DNA of 64,000 bases from Megamerina dolium (lineage: Eukaryota > Arthropoda > Insecta > Diptera > Megamerinidae). Location of the stretch: NCBI GenBank assembly GCA_963854835.1, contig OY978526.1, positions 94,027,404 to 94,091,403 of the forward strand, written 5' to 3'. Both the position numbers and the translations under genes were made by a program. How positions within the stretch are numbered: the stretch's first letter is position 1; each line of letters begins with the position of its first letter. Below are positions 20,703-38,214 of the stretch, piece after piece. The notes beneath the pieces are model-generated. The model did no database searches. It was not told the DNA's origin and saw only the letters and a program-made list of their open reading frames with translations.

Positions 20703-20760
20703 TAAATAAAACCTTCAATTGAATGCAAAAATAATGGATTACTTTTTACTAGACCTTATA

Positions 20761-21939
20761 TTTAGTACTTTTTTTTTGTGCACCACGAAACCCAGGTACT
20801 TAGTACCAGTTGTTTAATCGTATAAAAAATTAAAATAAAATTCATTAAGATTTGAAACAGCTATAAAACACGTGAATTGGCTGGCGAATATTGCCCACTA
20901 CGATTTATGTAAATGCATACTGCCCATATTAACGAATAAGCACTATATTTTATTTAAAATTATTGACATACGTATCGTTTGATAGCACATAACAATAGTA
21001 CGAGCATCAAACGACATTTGGAAATAAAATATAATAGTAACAACAAATATTTATATTTCTCTTGATTATGCTATGCGAATATCGATAGACACTTTGACGA
21101 GATACTTGCAATAAAATTTGTGTGTTTTGTTCAACTTTACTACTTTACGTAAGTCTAAATAAGAATAAACATATAAATATCAACAAATCAGTTGGCCTCC
21201 TAATCGAATGTAGTTTTCTGTTCTGCTCTGCCAAAACGGTAAATAAATACATTAAAAATGTCTTAACATTAGTGTGGCTGTTATAAATACAAAAATGAGA
21301 AAAAGTCTTTAGTAACTAGTACATAAAATTCCAATAAATAATTACGAATGTGGTTATTTCTGCGCTATTTAAAGAAAACTATTCTAAAATGATTCTCTTT
21401 TTATAATACATATTGTATAACTTGCACTTTGATCTGTGTATGATATACAATATTGTTCCACTATGTACTTTGCTCTACTACACAACACTGTTTCATCAAG
21501 TTTGTTCACGTATTGCAAATTATAACAAATTGTTACAAATTATTACTAGTTTTTACTAGGCAAAGTGTGTTCACATACTCGAAAAATTTGCAACGAGACC
21601 GTAAAAACTGTATAAAGTAACTGCAAATTTCTACTTGTAATAAGTTGCAGCGTGTAAAAAAAAAACAACAACAACAGGTGTCAAAAGCAATTGGTTATAA
21701 GTATGTAGACTTGATAATTTTTACTAGTTTTCCGTTCACGTACCTTTTCTTAAAATTTCCTTTTTGTGAGAATATATTCATTGATATTTGATTGAGAATA
21801 AATTTTGATTCTACTATCTCGTTGCAAGTTTTTACTGGGAAAGTACGTCGTGGAAAAGCCAATATTCAATTTTGCCTTAATGTGTTTGCGAGTAAAATTG
21901 TTATAGTTCATGTTGTATTGTACATTTGAAACTTTACAC
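20761..21939. other. intergenic and 3' flank of Pp1alpha-96A
   Basis: AT-rich DNA with no further gene or recognisable element. It should hold the 3' UTR of the minus-strand phosphatase gene at its right end. Confidence 0.45.
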
Positions 21940-27563
<5,624 letters not shown>

Positions 27564-28094
27564 ATTCAAAGAACAGTTTTCAGTCAGTGTTATTTTTTGC
27601 AGTACGCTTGAAATCCGTTTTTTTATATCCAATATTTTACTTGTCGGTCTATGGTGTATTTGTAGAGTACACAAATAAAATGAAGAAATACAGCAGCGGT
27701 TGCTGCGAAACCCCCACTTTATCTACAGAATTTCATCAGACAGCAAGTTTCCGATGTCGCGAACAATATGTTTTATGGAGTTTATTGTATTTCAATAAAA
27801 TATGTGATTGTTATTATTAACCAATAACTATACCAAGTAATCTTAACACGACAATCGACAATTTGACAAACAGTAAACGACTACGACAAGGCAATGATAC
27901 GAAGATGATATCGCAAATGTCAAGTAAAGTAAATAATAGGGAACTGCTCTGTTTTGAAGTGTATGTAATTAATCATGTAACCAAAAACACGAAAATTGTG
28001 CAAATGCTAAGAATGGGAGTCTTTTAGTACAAACGATGTAATATTGTACTAATTACAGGGAAAATATCATATATAATTATTTATGTTACTTTTA
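27564..28094. other. upstream region of Pp1alpha-96A
   Basis: The expected 5' UTR and promoter of the minus-strand phosphatase gene. I see no convincing core promoter motif and no other gene. Confidence 0.4.
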
Positions 28095-28348
28095 GGTCCA
28101 GTTTTTCATTACAAGTTTAAAATAAACCTAAATTTAAAATTATTTTAAACCGCAGCAAGAAAATATGTGCTGGAGTGCAAGAACAGACAGATGAACAACT
28201 GATAGGTTAATCTTAGTTGAATCCAGCTAGATTGGGCGTTTAAACTTTGTTTAAGCTACCTTGAACTTTGACTCAAAAACTGCAAATCAAGTTTAAACAT
28301 ATTTTAACCAACAAATAGAGTTAAACTCGCCCTGAAAAACAGGCCCTT
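28095..28348. mobile_element. MITE with GGGCC(A/T)GTTTTTC termini, copy 2
   Basis: Ends read GGTCCAGTTTTTCATTAC and, inverted, GGGCCTGTTTTTCAGGG, both running into GTTTAA-rich sequence. It is a relative of 9454-9719 in opposite orientation. Confidence 0.6.
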
Positions 28349-28439
28349 ATATATTTCTTCCACGGATGTCCGAATACTAAGGCCGCGCACACTATCACTA
28401 ATCGGTTCCCTCTGTATTTGACAGAAAGTTAAAAATTTA

Positions 28440-28690
28440 TATGAAATATTATATACCTATAAAAAGGTATTAAAATTACCTGTGATTTGATACCGATATT
28501 GTAGCAACAAAATTGCGTATCTATTGAGTAATCTCGATCTCAATTTTAAACTTAAATCTTGAGCAACGCCTTATATGGGCGTCGCCACCGAAAAATTTGT
28601 ATTTTGTTATAACTACAAGAATAACCTGTATCCGACGCAATTTATTATTTTTGCTTTCTCAAGGAGGTCATATTGTAGTGCGTAGTGCGT
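28440..28690. repeat. foldback-like element arm fragment
   Basis: It contains AAAAAGGTATTAAAATTACC, GAGTAATCTCGATC and CTTGAGCAACGCCTTATATG, the arm sequence of the family at 39090-40225. Confidence 0.6.
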
Positions 28691-30451
28691 TTCTAAATTT
28701 GTGAAAAAATATAATGCGCGTTGCGCCCCTTCCGCGGTATAATTGTTATTCCGCGCAGTTTTCGTACCCAGTAACTTCATGTGACCGCACATCCACCAAG
28801 AATACATATTCGACGGTGGTAAGTACTCTTGCACCACACACTGACTATACGTTTCTATTCCAGAGGCGCTGCACACACCATCGGCAAAGATAAATCGAAC
28901 CAGAAACTTTAGAAGTATAGAGATATCCGACTTTTAATAGACAGCGTTTTAACAGAAAATCTGGCGAAGAAACAATAGCCACCTTTTCACTCAAAACGAA
29001 AAATGGTTTTCAACACTCTGGAAACAGTTGAGATTGAGCATTTTCAAACATGAACTAACCGCAGCTCTCACAATGATAATTATAAATTATTTTTACACAG
29101 AGATATGCGAAATTCATCATAAAATAAAAAATAAAATAAATAAAAAAATATTTAATATTTGAAGAAATCTGTTCTCAAAAAATCTATTTATATCCAAATT
29201 TTATTCAAATTGAATTTAAATATTCCTGTTGAAAGATTGGTTGCCTTTTTTACTCATATTTCATACTCATAATTCAGTCTATTGAATGCCTATTACAAAA
29301 TCAACCACCGTTTTCTCCACTCACTTCTTCGCCACCAGCTGTCTTCGTTTTTACTACGTACGAACGAAATAGTATATATACATACGCATGCCTAGCATAA
29401 TATGATTGTTTTCATTCAAGAATACATGAAATCGACAACGCATCATTGGATGGAATTCAGTTTAGCAATTTTTGAATATTTTATCATTTTGTGTTTACTC
29501 TGCAGCCACCAAAATCAAGAGGAAGACACGCCAAATCATCAAATTGCTCGTCTTTTATTGATTACCCATGCATTGAAATACATACATACATCTACGCATG
29601 CGTTTCTGTTGGTTTTGTTTTCGTGTCTTGCTGGAAGAGGAAGAATCACATATTTTCTAATTTTCTATTTGATCTGATATACAAAACAAAATCGTACATT
29701 TGTGATAGGGCGGGTCGAATTTGTATAGCGAAAAAACCGTGATAACTAACATAGATTGTAAGATTTGATATTTTTCGAAGATACCGTGATCACTGAAATG
29801 TCAAACATTGTTTACCTTTCTGTTTGCTTACACTTTGTTCAATATTTAATTTCATTGACGTACGTTTAGTTTGTTATTAAACATTCTTTACATTCACTAA
29901 TTGACAAATTTTTAATTTGGTGTTTGACAACAAAATTCATGGAATTTTTGTTTTTATTCCCCTGCTGTTACCTATTCAATATGCCTTGATTTGACCCATT
30001 TCATATTACATGAGGTTCAAAAAATCATAATTTATAAAATGGTTATGGCAGCTCGCCGCTGCACATCTCATTTGGAAAAATCAAGTAATTTTCAGTCAAA
30101 ATTTGTTCAAATTCAACTCAAATAATCGCGTACTATTCAAATGCAAGAATGATAGATTGATTGAAACGTTTATGTTTTGCCCTTTTTGGTTAATTTTCTT
30201 TTCGCTCAAGACGTCACCATACGAACAGCGGGCTGTCAAATTCAAACCAAAAAAGATAGCTGTAAGTTCAGGGCGTAAGCTTTCCTTATATGATTCTTGG
30301 GCAGTAGCAAACAGGAATTGATGCTTTATTTTTTATAGTTTGTGGCAACTCTGTTTGACATCATTACTTAAATAACAGCAGAGCTAAAGATAAGCAAAGA
30401 AACTAAGTTTTGTTTTTTTTATATGGGGTTACAGTCGCATGCATATAAAAC
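28691..30451. other. intergenic DNA upstream of the Nudix gene
   Basis: No gene, RNA or clear repeat family is supported. Short open frames here have no recognisable protein features. Confidence 0.45.
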
Positions 30452-30752
30452 ATGCATGCCAATAGAAGTATATCACATCCATATAAAGATATTGGAGCAA
30501 CATCTGTAGTTATTGAACAAAAACTACTTAACATTATACAAGGTCATGATTTAGGTAGTATAACGCAGGAATTGTGCGATTTCTCTTTGGAAGAGCAAAA
30601 TGCAACAGCTGAGGCGCAAGGTATATCACCTTCAACAACATCAGATTTTGTTCCCGTACTTGGAAAGTCAGTGACCTATATAGTAGCATGTGTACTTATA
30701 AATGAGCGTGACGAGATTTTAATGATGCAAGAAGCTAAACAGTCTTGTGCTG
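30452..30752 (+). CDS. Nudix gene exon 1
   Basis: It codes the N-terminal 100 residues (QKLLNIIQGHDLGSITQEL, KSVTYIVACVLINERDEI). Donor GTGAGG. A TTACAG just upstream leaves open a further 5' exon. Confidence 0.82.
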
Positions 30753-31587
30753 GTGAGGAAACCAATTGATGTCATATTGAAGTAATTAAATTTTACTATT
30801 TTTACATATAGGTAAATGGTATCTTCCGGCAGGTCGAATGGAAAAGGGCGAATCAATATGTGAAGCAGCTGTTCGAGAAGTATTTGAAGAGACTGGTTTA
30901 AATACTGAAATAACAACATTACTTGCAATTGAGGCTGCTGGTGGATCGTGGTTCCGTTTTGTACTCACTGGACATGTAACGAGCGGCAATCTTAAGTCCC
31001 CGGCACATGCCGACAATGAATCTATACAAGCAAAATGGGTTTCAAATATCACTGAAATTCCACTGCGATCTAATGATATAATTAGCTTAATCGAAATTGG
31101 GCGCAGGTATAAAAATCGCTTTACTGGTGAAAACCAAGCGCTCCTCTGGCACTCTGAAATATTGCCTACAAAGTTTTCACATCATAAAAACTATCTACGT
31201 GTCATTTCGGTGATACGTAAACGTACCACTAACTCGTTGAATATACTAGTGAGCGAAAAGAATGTCCATCATTTCCCTACAGTAGAAGTACATCCCCAGC
31301 GCAGCTTGCATTCCACATTACGTAAATTCATGATTGAGCTATTTGGAGCTGAATTGCCACAACATCGTCCACATGGTGTTATTGGCATTGAGCATTGTCC
31401 ATCAGCGGTCCCACATACAACAGATGGGATATGTCTTAATGTGTTGGTTGTTTTTCGACCACCACTTGAAGAAGTGTCTTTAATTGGTAAATGTGTGTGG
31501 CATGAGTTGAGCAAAGAATTGGAGGAAAAATTGGGAAGAATGCTTTCTAGCAAGAATTCAACAATACCTTTGAATATTATACGATAG
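30452..31587 (+). CDS. NUDT18-like Nudix hydrolase (2 exons, 358 aa)
   Basis: Nudix enzymes hydrolyse nucleoside diphosphates linked to another group; NUDT18 relatives remove oxidised nucleotides such as 8-oxo-dGDP. Exons are 30452-30752 and 30812-31587, joined in phase 1 across a 59-base GT-AG intron. The Nudix box GX5EX7REUXEEXGU is complete at about residues 108-130 (GRMEKGE, REVFEETGL), preceded by VACVLINERDEILMMQEAK and KWYLPA. An extra C-terminal region of about 200 residues ends PLNIIR. The start is the first ATG after stops and could move if an upstream exon exists. NUDT18 is my best match by layout; the substrate is inferred. A polyadenylation signal is at 31703. Confidence 0.9.
30812..31587 (+). 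CDS. Nudix gene exon 2
   Basis: The acceptor is ACATATAG. It codes the Nudix box and the whole C-terminal half, ending TAG at 31585-31587. Confidence 0.9.
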
Positions 31588-31702
31588 AACTAGAATTAGA
31601 GAGGAACTATTCCATTATTTATAGCTGCGTTACAACGGAATGTTTTATATTTTCAAAACTAACTTAATATACCTATATTTGAAAGAAATATATATATATG
31701 AC

Positions 31703-31708
31703 AATAAA
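31703..31708 (+). terminator. polyadenylation signal of the Nudix gene
   Basis: AATAAA, 116 bases after the stop codon. Confidence 0.55.
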
Positions 31709-32110
31709 GTAAGCATAAATTGAAACAAATTGGCTTTTTGTTAATTTTTCGCATATAAGATTGAAAAAATTTGAATAAACCGAGCTTATACTATGTCTTG
31801 ACCAATCAATTAATGACGTTTGATTTAGATAATGATAATTAACATCTAAAACAATCACATTTAATTAGATGACTTATAGGGAATAGAAGAATTATATTCC
31901 AGGCCATACAATTTTGAAAATTTCTATGTGTTTGAGCTCAGTATGCATCTGCTTGCTTTCACTCAGAGCTCAAAACACAACCGAATGTGTTCATATGCCA
32001 CTTCCAGTGCTTCCAATACGAATGTTTTGCATTGTAATAATTGTTGCTCTCACTTAGATATTGGCAAATGTCGATAGAAAATATGGTCTACGTTTTCCTT
32101 CTATATATAT

Positions 32111-32510
32111 TTTTACGTTTTTATTTTGTGAACGTTTAATTTTATTCGAATCAACCCTGTCCAATCACTGGATTCTGTCAATAATAATTGCAATACTTAA
32201 TTTTTACTAACTATATACAACAACAATTTATTTAATCAACTATTTACAATCGCTCTTTAATTTAACCTGCCATCGTGTGATGTTGCCTCTATCACTTTCG
32301 GAAATGAATTGATTCATTTGTCAACAAACCAGCCCTATTTATACTCGGTGGCAACACTCCAGATTCTTTCTTTATCGTAATCAAGTTTTGTCTCTTTCTT
32401 TCTCGTTGGCTTGTTACCCTATGACTTTTTGTTGACATTCGTTTCGATGCTACCATTATTCGTGCCATTCACCGTTAGTGATGAATAACCAACAATCGAT
32501 ACTCGTTACA
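32111..32510 (-). mobile_element. solo LTR of the gypsy-type family
   Basis: About 400 bp, read on the minus strand from TGTAACGAGTATCGATTG to the CGTAAAA end, homologous along its length to the LTRs at 1385-1726 and 1731-2170, with the TATAAATA box kept. There is no internal sequence, so it most likely arose by LTR-LTR recombination. I cannot confirm a target duplication. Confidence 0.88.
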
Positions 32511-33920
32511 TTATACTTGTCATTTATTTTACTCTCTCACACTGGAGTTTTAGTACAAACACATATTGAACTGACTGATAGTTCGCTGGAAATCTAAATA
32601 ACTGAAAAAATTTCGTTATAACGCCGTTAAAGTTGAGTTCAAATATGCAGAAAATGTTTTCATACGAAATTAAGCAAATCATCCAGAAATGCAAGTAATC
32701 AAATAATGCATTATACATATAATCGATCAATAAATAGAAAATAAGAGTATCAAAGAATCCAGCATGTCACTGCAGGACCTTAATAAAAATATACCAGTAC
32801 TTCTATGCATTTCCGAAGGTTCATGTGCAAACGCTTCAAAATTAAGCCTTGGGTTTTGTACCAAATATAAATCGATATTGAAACGAAAATTAAAAGTTCC
32901 AGAAAACTAGTTTCGAAAATATGGAATTTATTTTTATTTATAAATACAATATAAATTGAAAAAATATGCGTCTTATTGCTTATATAAATAAAGTGCAAAC
33001 ATAATGTGTAGCTGAAAATGAATTGGGCTTCAAAGTGTCAAAAGTAAAAACCAAATATTTACTTCTAATCTACAACAACATGAAGATTTAATTGAACAGT
33101 ACGAAAATTACAATTATGGGCAAAATAATGGCAAACTCAGACCAAAGCCTCAAAGGTGGAATTCTAAATAGATAAATGTTTTTAAATTAAATTTTTCGAT
33201 AAAGGGATTACTCCACTTTGAAACGTGCAGAATATACATACATAAGTATATTAAAAAATATTGGAGAAAATGGATACAACTTAGTAATAATATTATAACA
33301 AGTGAAGATCTGAGTAATTCAATAAAGCAACAAGAAGCAGGCAATATATTTTTAATAAATTCATACTTAATTTCTATTAAATGCTGAACTATGTAAAACG
33401 CAACGTTATGAGTCACATTGATTTGGAATGTTAATGTCTTCTAGAAAGTCTAAGTAATACTAAATTCTGACTTTAATTGCACACTTGATAAAATTTTTAA
33501 TAAACTCAAATTTTTGAACAGGTTGCTTTTTTTAAGCAACATTTGGTACACTTTATCAACTTTTTGTATTATGCTATTATTTTTTTTTTATAAAACCCAA
33601 ATCGTTACGAAAATATAAATACGAAAAATAAGTTTTGATATTTTGGTCAGAAAACCTGATTATTTTACCAACGGTATTAAGTAAAATTCTGTACATACAA
33701 TTAATATAAATACTTTTTTGTTCGCATTGCTGTCAAATTAATCTCATCTCTGATCTTATTGAATAGCCGGGTTGGCAACTCTTTGGGAGCAACATATACC
33801 TTTATAATTCTATTAAAATTTTTCTTTTAGTGCTTCATCGTCTACTACACTTTGCCACCTATTTCATGCTACACATTCAGCTTGAACCTTAAGTATTCCG
33901 GCATGCACTACGAAAAAATT
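32511..33920. other. AT-rich intergenic DNA between Nudix gene and sea
   Basis: No supported gene or repeat. It lies between two convergent genes. Confidence 0.45.
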
Positions 33921-33922
33921 AA

Positions 33923-34045
33923 CATGTTTATTATTTTATACAATTTGGAATGTTATGACTTATCCTCCATACACTAAGGTGTAATAGGAATGTTTATTAT
34001 TTTACACAATCTGGAATGCCATGAGTTATTCTGCATTTTGTGCAC
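33923..34045. repeat. tandem duplication of about 67 bp in the sea 3' UTR region
   Basis: ATGTTTATTATTTTATACAA at 33923 recurs as ATGTTTATTATTTTACACAA at 33990, followed in both by TGGAATG and TTATCC/TTATTC. Both units contain a minus-strand AATAAA. Confidence 0.65.
33993..33998 (-). terminator. sea: polyadenylation signal of sea
   Basis: AATAAA on the minus strand, 59 bases past the stop codon. A second copy at 33927-33932 lies in the duplicated unit. Confidence 0.5.
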
Positions 34046-34056
34046 TTATGTATTAC

Positions 34057-34463
34057 TTAATCTTTCCACACTTTATTAAAGAGATCCATAAATGAATCGT
34101 AAATCATGAAGGTAATTCCCACATCAAGACATACACGGCCTAATCGTGGAACAGTACCTTTATAGAATGCAGAGAAACCTTCATTTTTCCAGATTTTCCA
34201 TGCACAATCCATTGTTGATTTGTATTTCGATGCTTCTAGACCTTGCATGCGTGTCTTAACTACATCCAATGGCGTATTTCCGAATACAGAAGCAGCACCA
34301 GCAACAGCTCCGAAACCACCCACCACTAGTTTAGGAACATGTTTATTACGATCATCACCTTTATATAAATCCTTTAGGGACTCCATTACAAAGAAGCGTA
34401 TTGCTTGATTGGAACCTTGTTTGAGTATAGTAGCTGTGAGTCCCTTGTAAATACCACTAATAC
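34057..34463 (-). CDS. sea: sea exon 4
   Basis: It codes [18 protein letters not shown] to FNKVWKD and stop, with the third motif PLDVVK. Acceptor TTATTTAG. Confidence 0.94.
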
Positions 34464-36194
34464 CTAAATAAATAAAAATAGAGTTAATTTTGATAGGGAT
34501 TTGGAGTCGAATGTATCTTGGTTTAAAACCCGAATAAGTGAATTAAAAATTTTGAAGGAGGTGAAATGTATATCCACATAGTATTACAAATCTGTTACAA
34601 CAACAACAAATAGTTCACGTATTAAATGAGCTTTATGGGTGGTTTGGTGTCTACTATCAATCGTTCATAGAATCCATTTAAGCCCTCCACGAATGAGGAC
34701 GTTGAGACTGAAGAGAGCTTCTTGAAGAAGCTTATGGCCGCTACCTCCGGCAGGATATCATAATTGTGCTTGATAATTTTATTCCCAGAATGGGCTAGGA
34801 AGGTACCTTCGCTCAACTGTCGGAAAATTCAGCCTCCAGAGCACCAAATAAAACACAACTATTATCTCTTGGATCTTCAACCATTTCTGATATATAGGTT
34901 TGAATCTTGAAGAAAAAACCGACAATTTCCGTTTTTTATCACAAAATAAAATTAACATAAATTTTCATAGCATTGAAATGTGAATAAATCACTCATATAA
35001 CGACAAACTATCGGCCTATATGAGCATACTATGAAGAATATGCTGGCTTAGGGAGCGATTCATAACCTTATTCATGCAATTTTTCCATTGATACTGCAGG
35101 CTTGTGTGTCGATGCGTTGTCCTGGCGAAAGATAATTTTTTTTGTTGCCTATTGCAGTTTGTTTTGCTTAAAATAAGTATCGAATCCATCGAAGAGTTCT
35201 GCATAATAAGAGATGACGATAGTTTTATGCTTTTCAAGGTAAACGATGTGAATGACACAGCATGCAAACCAATAAACTACTGCTCCTTGGCATCTGGTGT
35301 ATTGTGATGAATTTCCAATTCTACACATTCTAAGAAACACGATAAAATCGCAATTGAGTGAAGAAGTATTATGAGGAAACCATAACGGCCATGTATAATG
35401 CTAATCGCAGTTTATGGGAAAGTTTGTGCTATTATGTACTTGTGCCTAAACTCTTATTCGACTGCGCTTTGGTTAATATTTTGAAATGTAGAATTGATCG
35501 ACACAATGAATGCTTCACATACCTTCCATTTGTATTATTTTACTAACGCCATGAAAAAAACCTCTAAATTGAGGATTTGCACTACGTTGATCATTAATAA
35601 ATTTGACTTTGATAGTTTCCATGGGTGTAACAGCAATAATCGCTTCACAAATTCCAGCGCCAGAACCACATAGAAGCTTTCCCGAATTACTTAATTGACC
35701 TGTCTGTTGATTAACCATATGACCTCGTAAAAATTCAAAAGCGCCAAATCTATGAAGAATATCAGTTCATTTGATCAATTCAATAATTAAAAGAAAGATT
35801 TTACCTTGTAGCTGATTTGGGTATACTTCCGTATAATAGCACACTAAGTCCACGGTAGAGACCAAAGAAACCACGTTCATTTACAGTTTTTTTAACGCAA
35901 TCAGCAATGCCGTTATACTTTTTTCTGTCACCTATATGCATAAGAACCTTACCACATGATCATTTTAAGGGATCACTTATCCACCGACCAACCTTTTTCA
36001 TCCAGTTGTAATTGTGTCTTCACATACTCCGTAGGAAAAGTTATACAAATTTCAATGCCACCCGTTATTCCTCCGGCGATAATGCCTTTTAGACCTTTCC
36101 CACTACCTGCACTTGTAGAGGCAGCACCATTCGTTGACATCCAAGAACGATGACTATATGGATTTACGAACGATCTCATATCAACTCGGTCCAT
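34057..36194 (-). CDS. sea: mitochondrial citrate (tricarboxylate) carrier (4 exons, 320 aa)
   Basis: An inner-membrane carrier of the SLC25 family (SLC25A1 type) that exports citrate in exchange for malate, feeding cytosolic acetyl-CoA. On the minus strand the exons are 36194-35993, 35931-35805, 35749-35523 and 34463-34057, all GT-AG, with phases closing to 963 bases. The three carrier signatures PxE/DxxK are all present: PTEYVK (54-59), PMETIK (152-157) and PLDVVK (250-255), each in a repeat with glycine-rich transmembrane segments ([29 protein letters not shown]). [10 protein letters not shown] is typical of citrate carriers. Length fits. The start is MDRVDMRS; a possible acceptor just upstream suggests a 5' UTR exon or an alternative N-terminus. 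Confidence 0.94.
34690..34850 (+). mobile_element. RTE-like non-LTR endonuclease fragment
   Basis: Short stretch homologous to 40735-40845: GAAGAAGCTTATGGCCGCT, AGGTACCTTCGCTCAACTGT and ATTCAGCCTCCA. It lies in the last intron of sea. Confidence 0.65.
35020..35350 (-). mobile_element. mariner transposase remnant
   Basis: The minus strand reads [20 protein letters not shown] and, in another frame, [19 protein letters not shown] then PAYSSYSPI. This is the middle of a mariner transposase with its second aspartate. Frameshifts and stops are present. It lies in the last intron of sea. Confidence 0.72.
35523..35749 (-). CDS. sea: sea exon 3
   Basis: It codes [13 protein letters not shown] to SKIIQMEG with the second motif PMETIK. 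Donor GTATGT. Confidence 0.93.
35805..35931 (-). CDS. sea: sea exon 2
   Basis: It codes [17 protein letters not shown] to YGSIPKSAT, the matrix loop and second helix of repeat one. Confidence 0.92.
35993..36194 (-). CDS. sea: sea exon 1
   Basis: It codes [18 protein letters not shown] through the first carrier motif PTEYVK to QLQLDEK. Donor GTTGGT. A TTTTAG lies about 22 bases upstream of the ATG on the minus strand. Confidence 0.88.
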
Positions 36195-37264
36195 AGCTCC
36201 CGACTTGGTCTTCTCTAAAATGATAGCAGAAAATTTAACACAAACAGCGCTCAAAGGTTAAAAACATAAACAGGCATATCATTAGTTGCGTTCGATGACA
36301 CGAAAATTTGTAATAGTTTTGTAATAACTGATAACGCTAAAAAATTATCGATCAATCGAAAATTCAGAGAGCAAAGTGACAGTTTGTTGAGAGAGAAACG
36401 TTGATTTTGTGCTAGGAATTTTATAGCTAGCAAGAATTATCCATTACCGAAACATATGATCTGGAAGCATATTATTGCAATTCTTGTAAAAAAAATATAT
36501 TTATTTTTAGTGGAATCTGATATTTTGTGTGCTGGTGTAATTGAGCAGGCTTGCCAATTTCCAGTTTACAAACGATCAAATGGAAAATTTAACAACATAA
36601 TTGTGAATATATAAAGTATATTTATGGTAAATCAATGTAAGGAACTATTTTGCATTTTGCAAATTTGGAAACAAACACAACTGATTTGTCTTCTTCTATC
36701 AGTTTTCGCAAGTGATGGCAAACTTTCTGTTAAGAAATAGTAAAATTTCTAATAATTTGGAAAAAGCTATTAAAGAGCGAACGGACCTATTATGTCAGTG
36801 ATAGAAAGTTTTGTCCAAGGTCTCATTATTAAGGTAGAGCAATTGAAATAGGTTTCTCTTAATTCCTGTACAATCGGCCTGTCCATGCGCAACTGTGCGA
36901 GCAAGACAGGTAGAAAAGTAGGCAGTCAGAAAAAGATGGGTTTTATTCGCCGAAAGTCCAACCCAAAATTAAAAATCGGAGCAACGATCTATGGTCTATG
37001 TCCGATTTTGATAAATATGCTTACAAATTTCTATGTCAATGTGGCTTTGGCATATAATGTCTGAACCAATTTTCTTAAGGTAGATTCATAGTATATCTAA
37101 CAGAATACTGCAATAGTAGGATTTCGTCTCATGTCAAGCCAAAATGTTTTTAGGTAGTGTCAAAAGTTGAATACAAAATTTTGAGTTTCTTTTAATTAAA
37201 AATAAAAGTTTTTTGATTAATTTAATTATTGTGATAATTACAAGAAATATTTACAAGTTGATGT
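36195..37264. other. upstream region of sea
   Basis: It should hold the 5' UTR and promoter of sea. I see no clear core promoter motif, gene or repeat. Confidence 0.4.
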
Positions 37265-37585
37265 AATTAGAATAAATGTTTGCCCCCGTAGACGTATGCG
37301 TGAATTTGACATCAGAGTAGAAAGCACGCAATCTTATGGGATGAGCTCCTTAGGCACGCGCGTAAAAGTATTTGAACGCATAAAAGTTAAACTTTTTCTA
37401 CTTTCATGCGTAAAATGACAACTGCCATTTAAGTGCATAATAACTTATACGATAACACTGTAAATCATAATGATACGAGTAGTAATGATAGTAAATCGAA
37501 TGACGAAATGATTATAGGAATGAAATGAAATGTGATAATGAAATAAAAAGACAATATGTATTTTATGTTACAAGGCACTTACTCT
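37265..37585 (-). repeat. dispersed repeat with TTATCGTATTAG motif, copy 2
   Basis: An inverted relative of 13465-13710, sharing TACTTTCATGCGTAAAATGAC, GTAAAAGTATTTGAACGCAT and CAATCTTATGGGATGA in complementary form. Confidence 0.6.
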
Positions 37586-37689
37586 TTATTTAAAGCTTTT
37601 TGCGGAAAAAAAAATATCACAGTAAGGAACAGTCTGTCCAGCCGGAATTGCTGGCCGTTTAGAATGCCTTTACAACTTTGTGAGGCTGA

Positions 37690-37900
37690 ATAAAGCATCA
37701 ACAACTATGGATTTCATGAGAGTTGCGATGCGAAATTGTTCAGGATCACGCTGTTTTAATTTCTTGGATGTTATAGCAAAAGAACCACTAACTTCATGAC
37801 CCAAATATATTTCTTGCACCCACATCCTTCTCGTTTCTTCACAGGACTGGACGAACTTGCGAAAGTGGACTTAAAAGAGCTTCTTAACTTCATATGGAGA
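37690..37900 (-). pseudogene. possible Harbinger-type transposase remnant
   Basis: The minus strand has a 68-codon open run containing RRMWVQEIYLGHEVSGSF and KQRDPEQFRIATLM, ending in a stop. The W-V ... G-x-F ... D-x-x-x-F ... M spacing resembles the N-terminal region of HARBI1/ALP1-like proteins. No upstream or downstream continuation is visible, so the assignment is weak. Confidence 0.25.
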
Positions 37901-38187
37901 ACGAAATTGCCATTGCATTGTTTACATTTTTCATTTCTATTTGTTCGCCATTTGTCATTTTCTCTCGCAGCAGAACTACTATTACGTCACAATTAGAAAA
38001 TCATCTCTGATGGCGCCCATCATTCTTAAAATTACCTCTAGTTTTTATATCATGGCGCAACCCAAGGTATAGTAATAGAGGTGGAGCAATTTTAAAAGAT
38101 TGCTCCTGGTTGTGCCATATAATGTCAGAAACTATCTTATAGTGTCAAATTAATGTATTTGTTGTTTTCATTTCTACTTCTGTCGTT

Positions 38188-38214
38188 TCCTTTTCTTCTT
38201 CTTCTTCTTTTCCC
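38188..38214 (+). repeat. pyrimidine (TTC)n microsatellite
   Basis: A short CTT/TTC run between sea and Mhcl. Confidence 0.55.

Larger units (their letters stand above)
19158..20757 (+). mobile_element. mariner transposon, degenerate, with SINE inside
   Basis: Terminal repeats pair as AGGTGTAGTAAAAAG at the left and, inverted, AGGTCTAGTAAAAAG at the right. Transposase starts at 19326 (MDTSKEKIRHILQFFFDKGE) and continues with NHVQFWFRRFRSGNF, IDPFLKRMVTGDKKWVTHDN, a broken HQDNARPHTS block and SGPDLALSDYYLF, so the D,D34D mariner layout is visible. Frameshifts and a stop at 19523 inactivate it. A SINE at 20338-20702 interrupts the 3' end. The copy at 58199-59055 belongs to the same family. 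Confidence 0.88.

Noticed and set aside
29402..30321. Small plus-strand frames before the Nudix gene
   Set aside because: Short, no conserved features, no splice pattern leading into the Nudix exons beyond a weak TTACAG.
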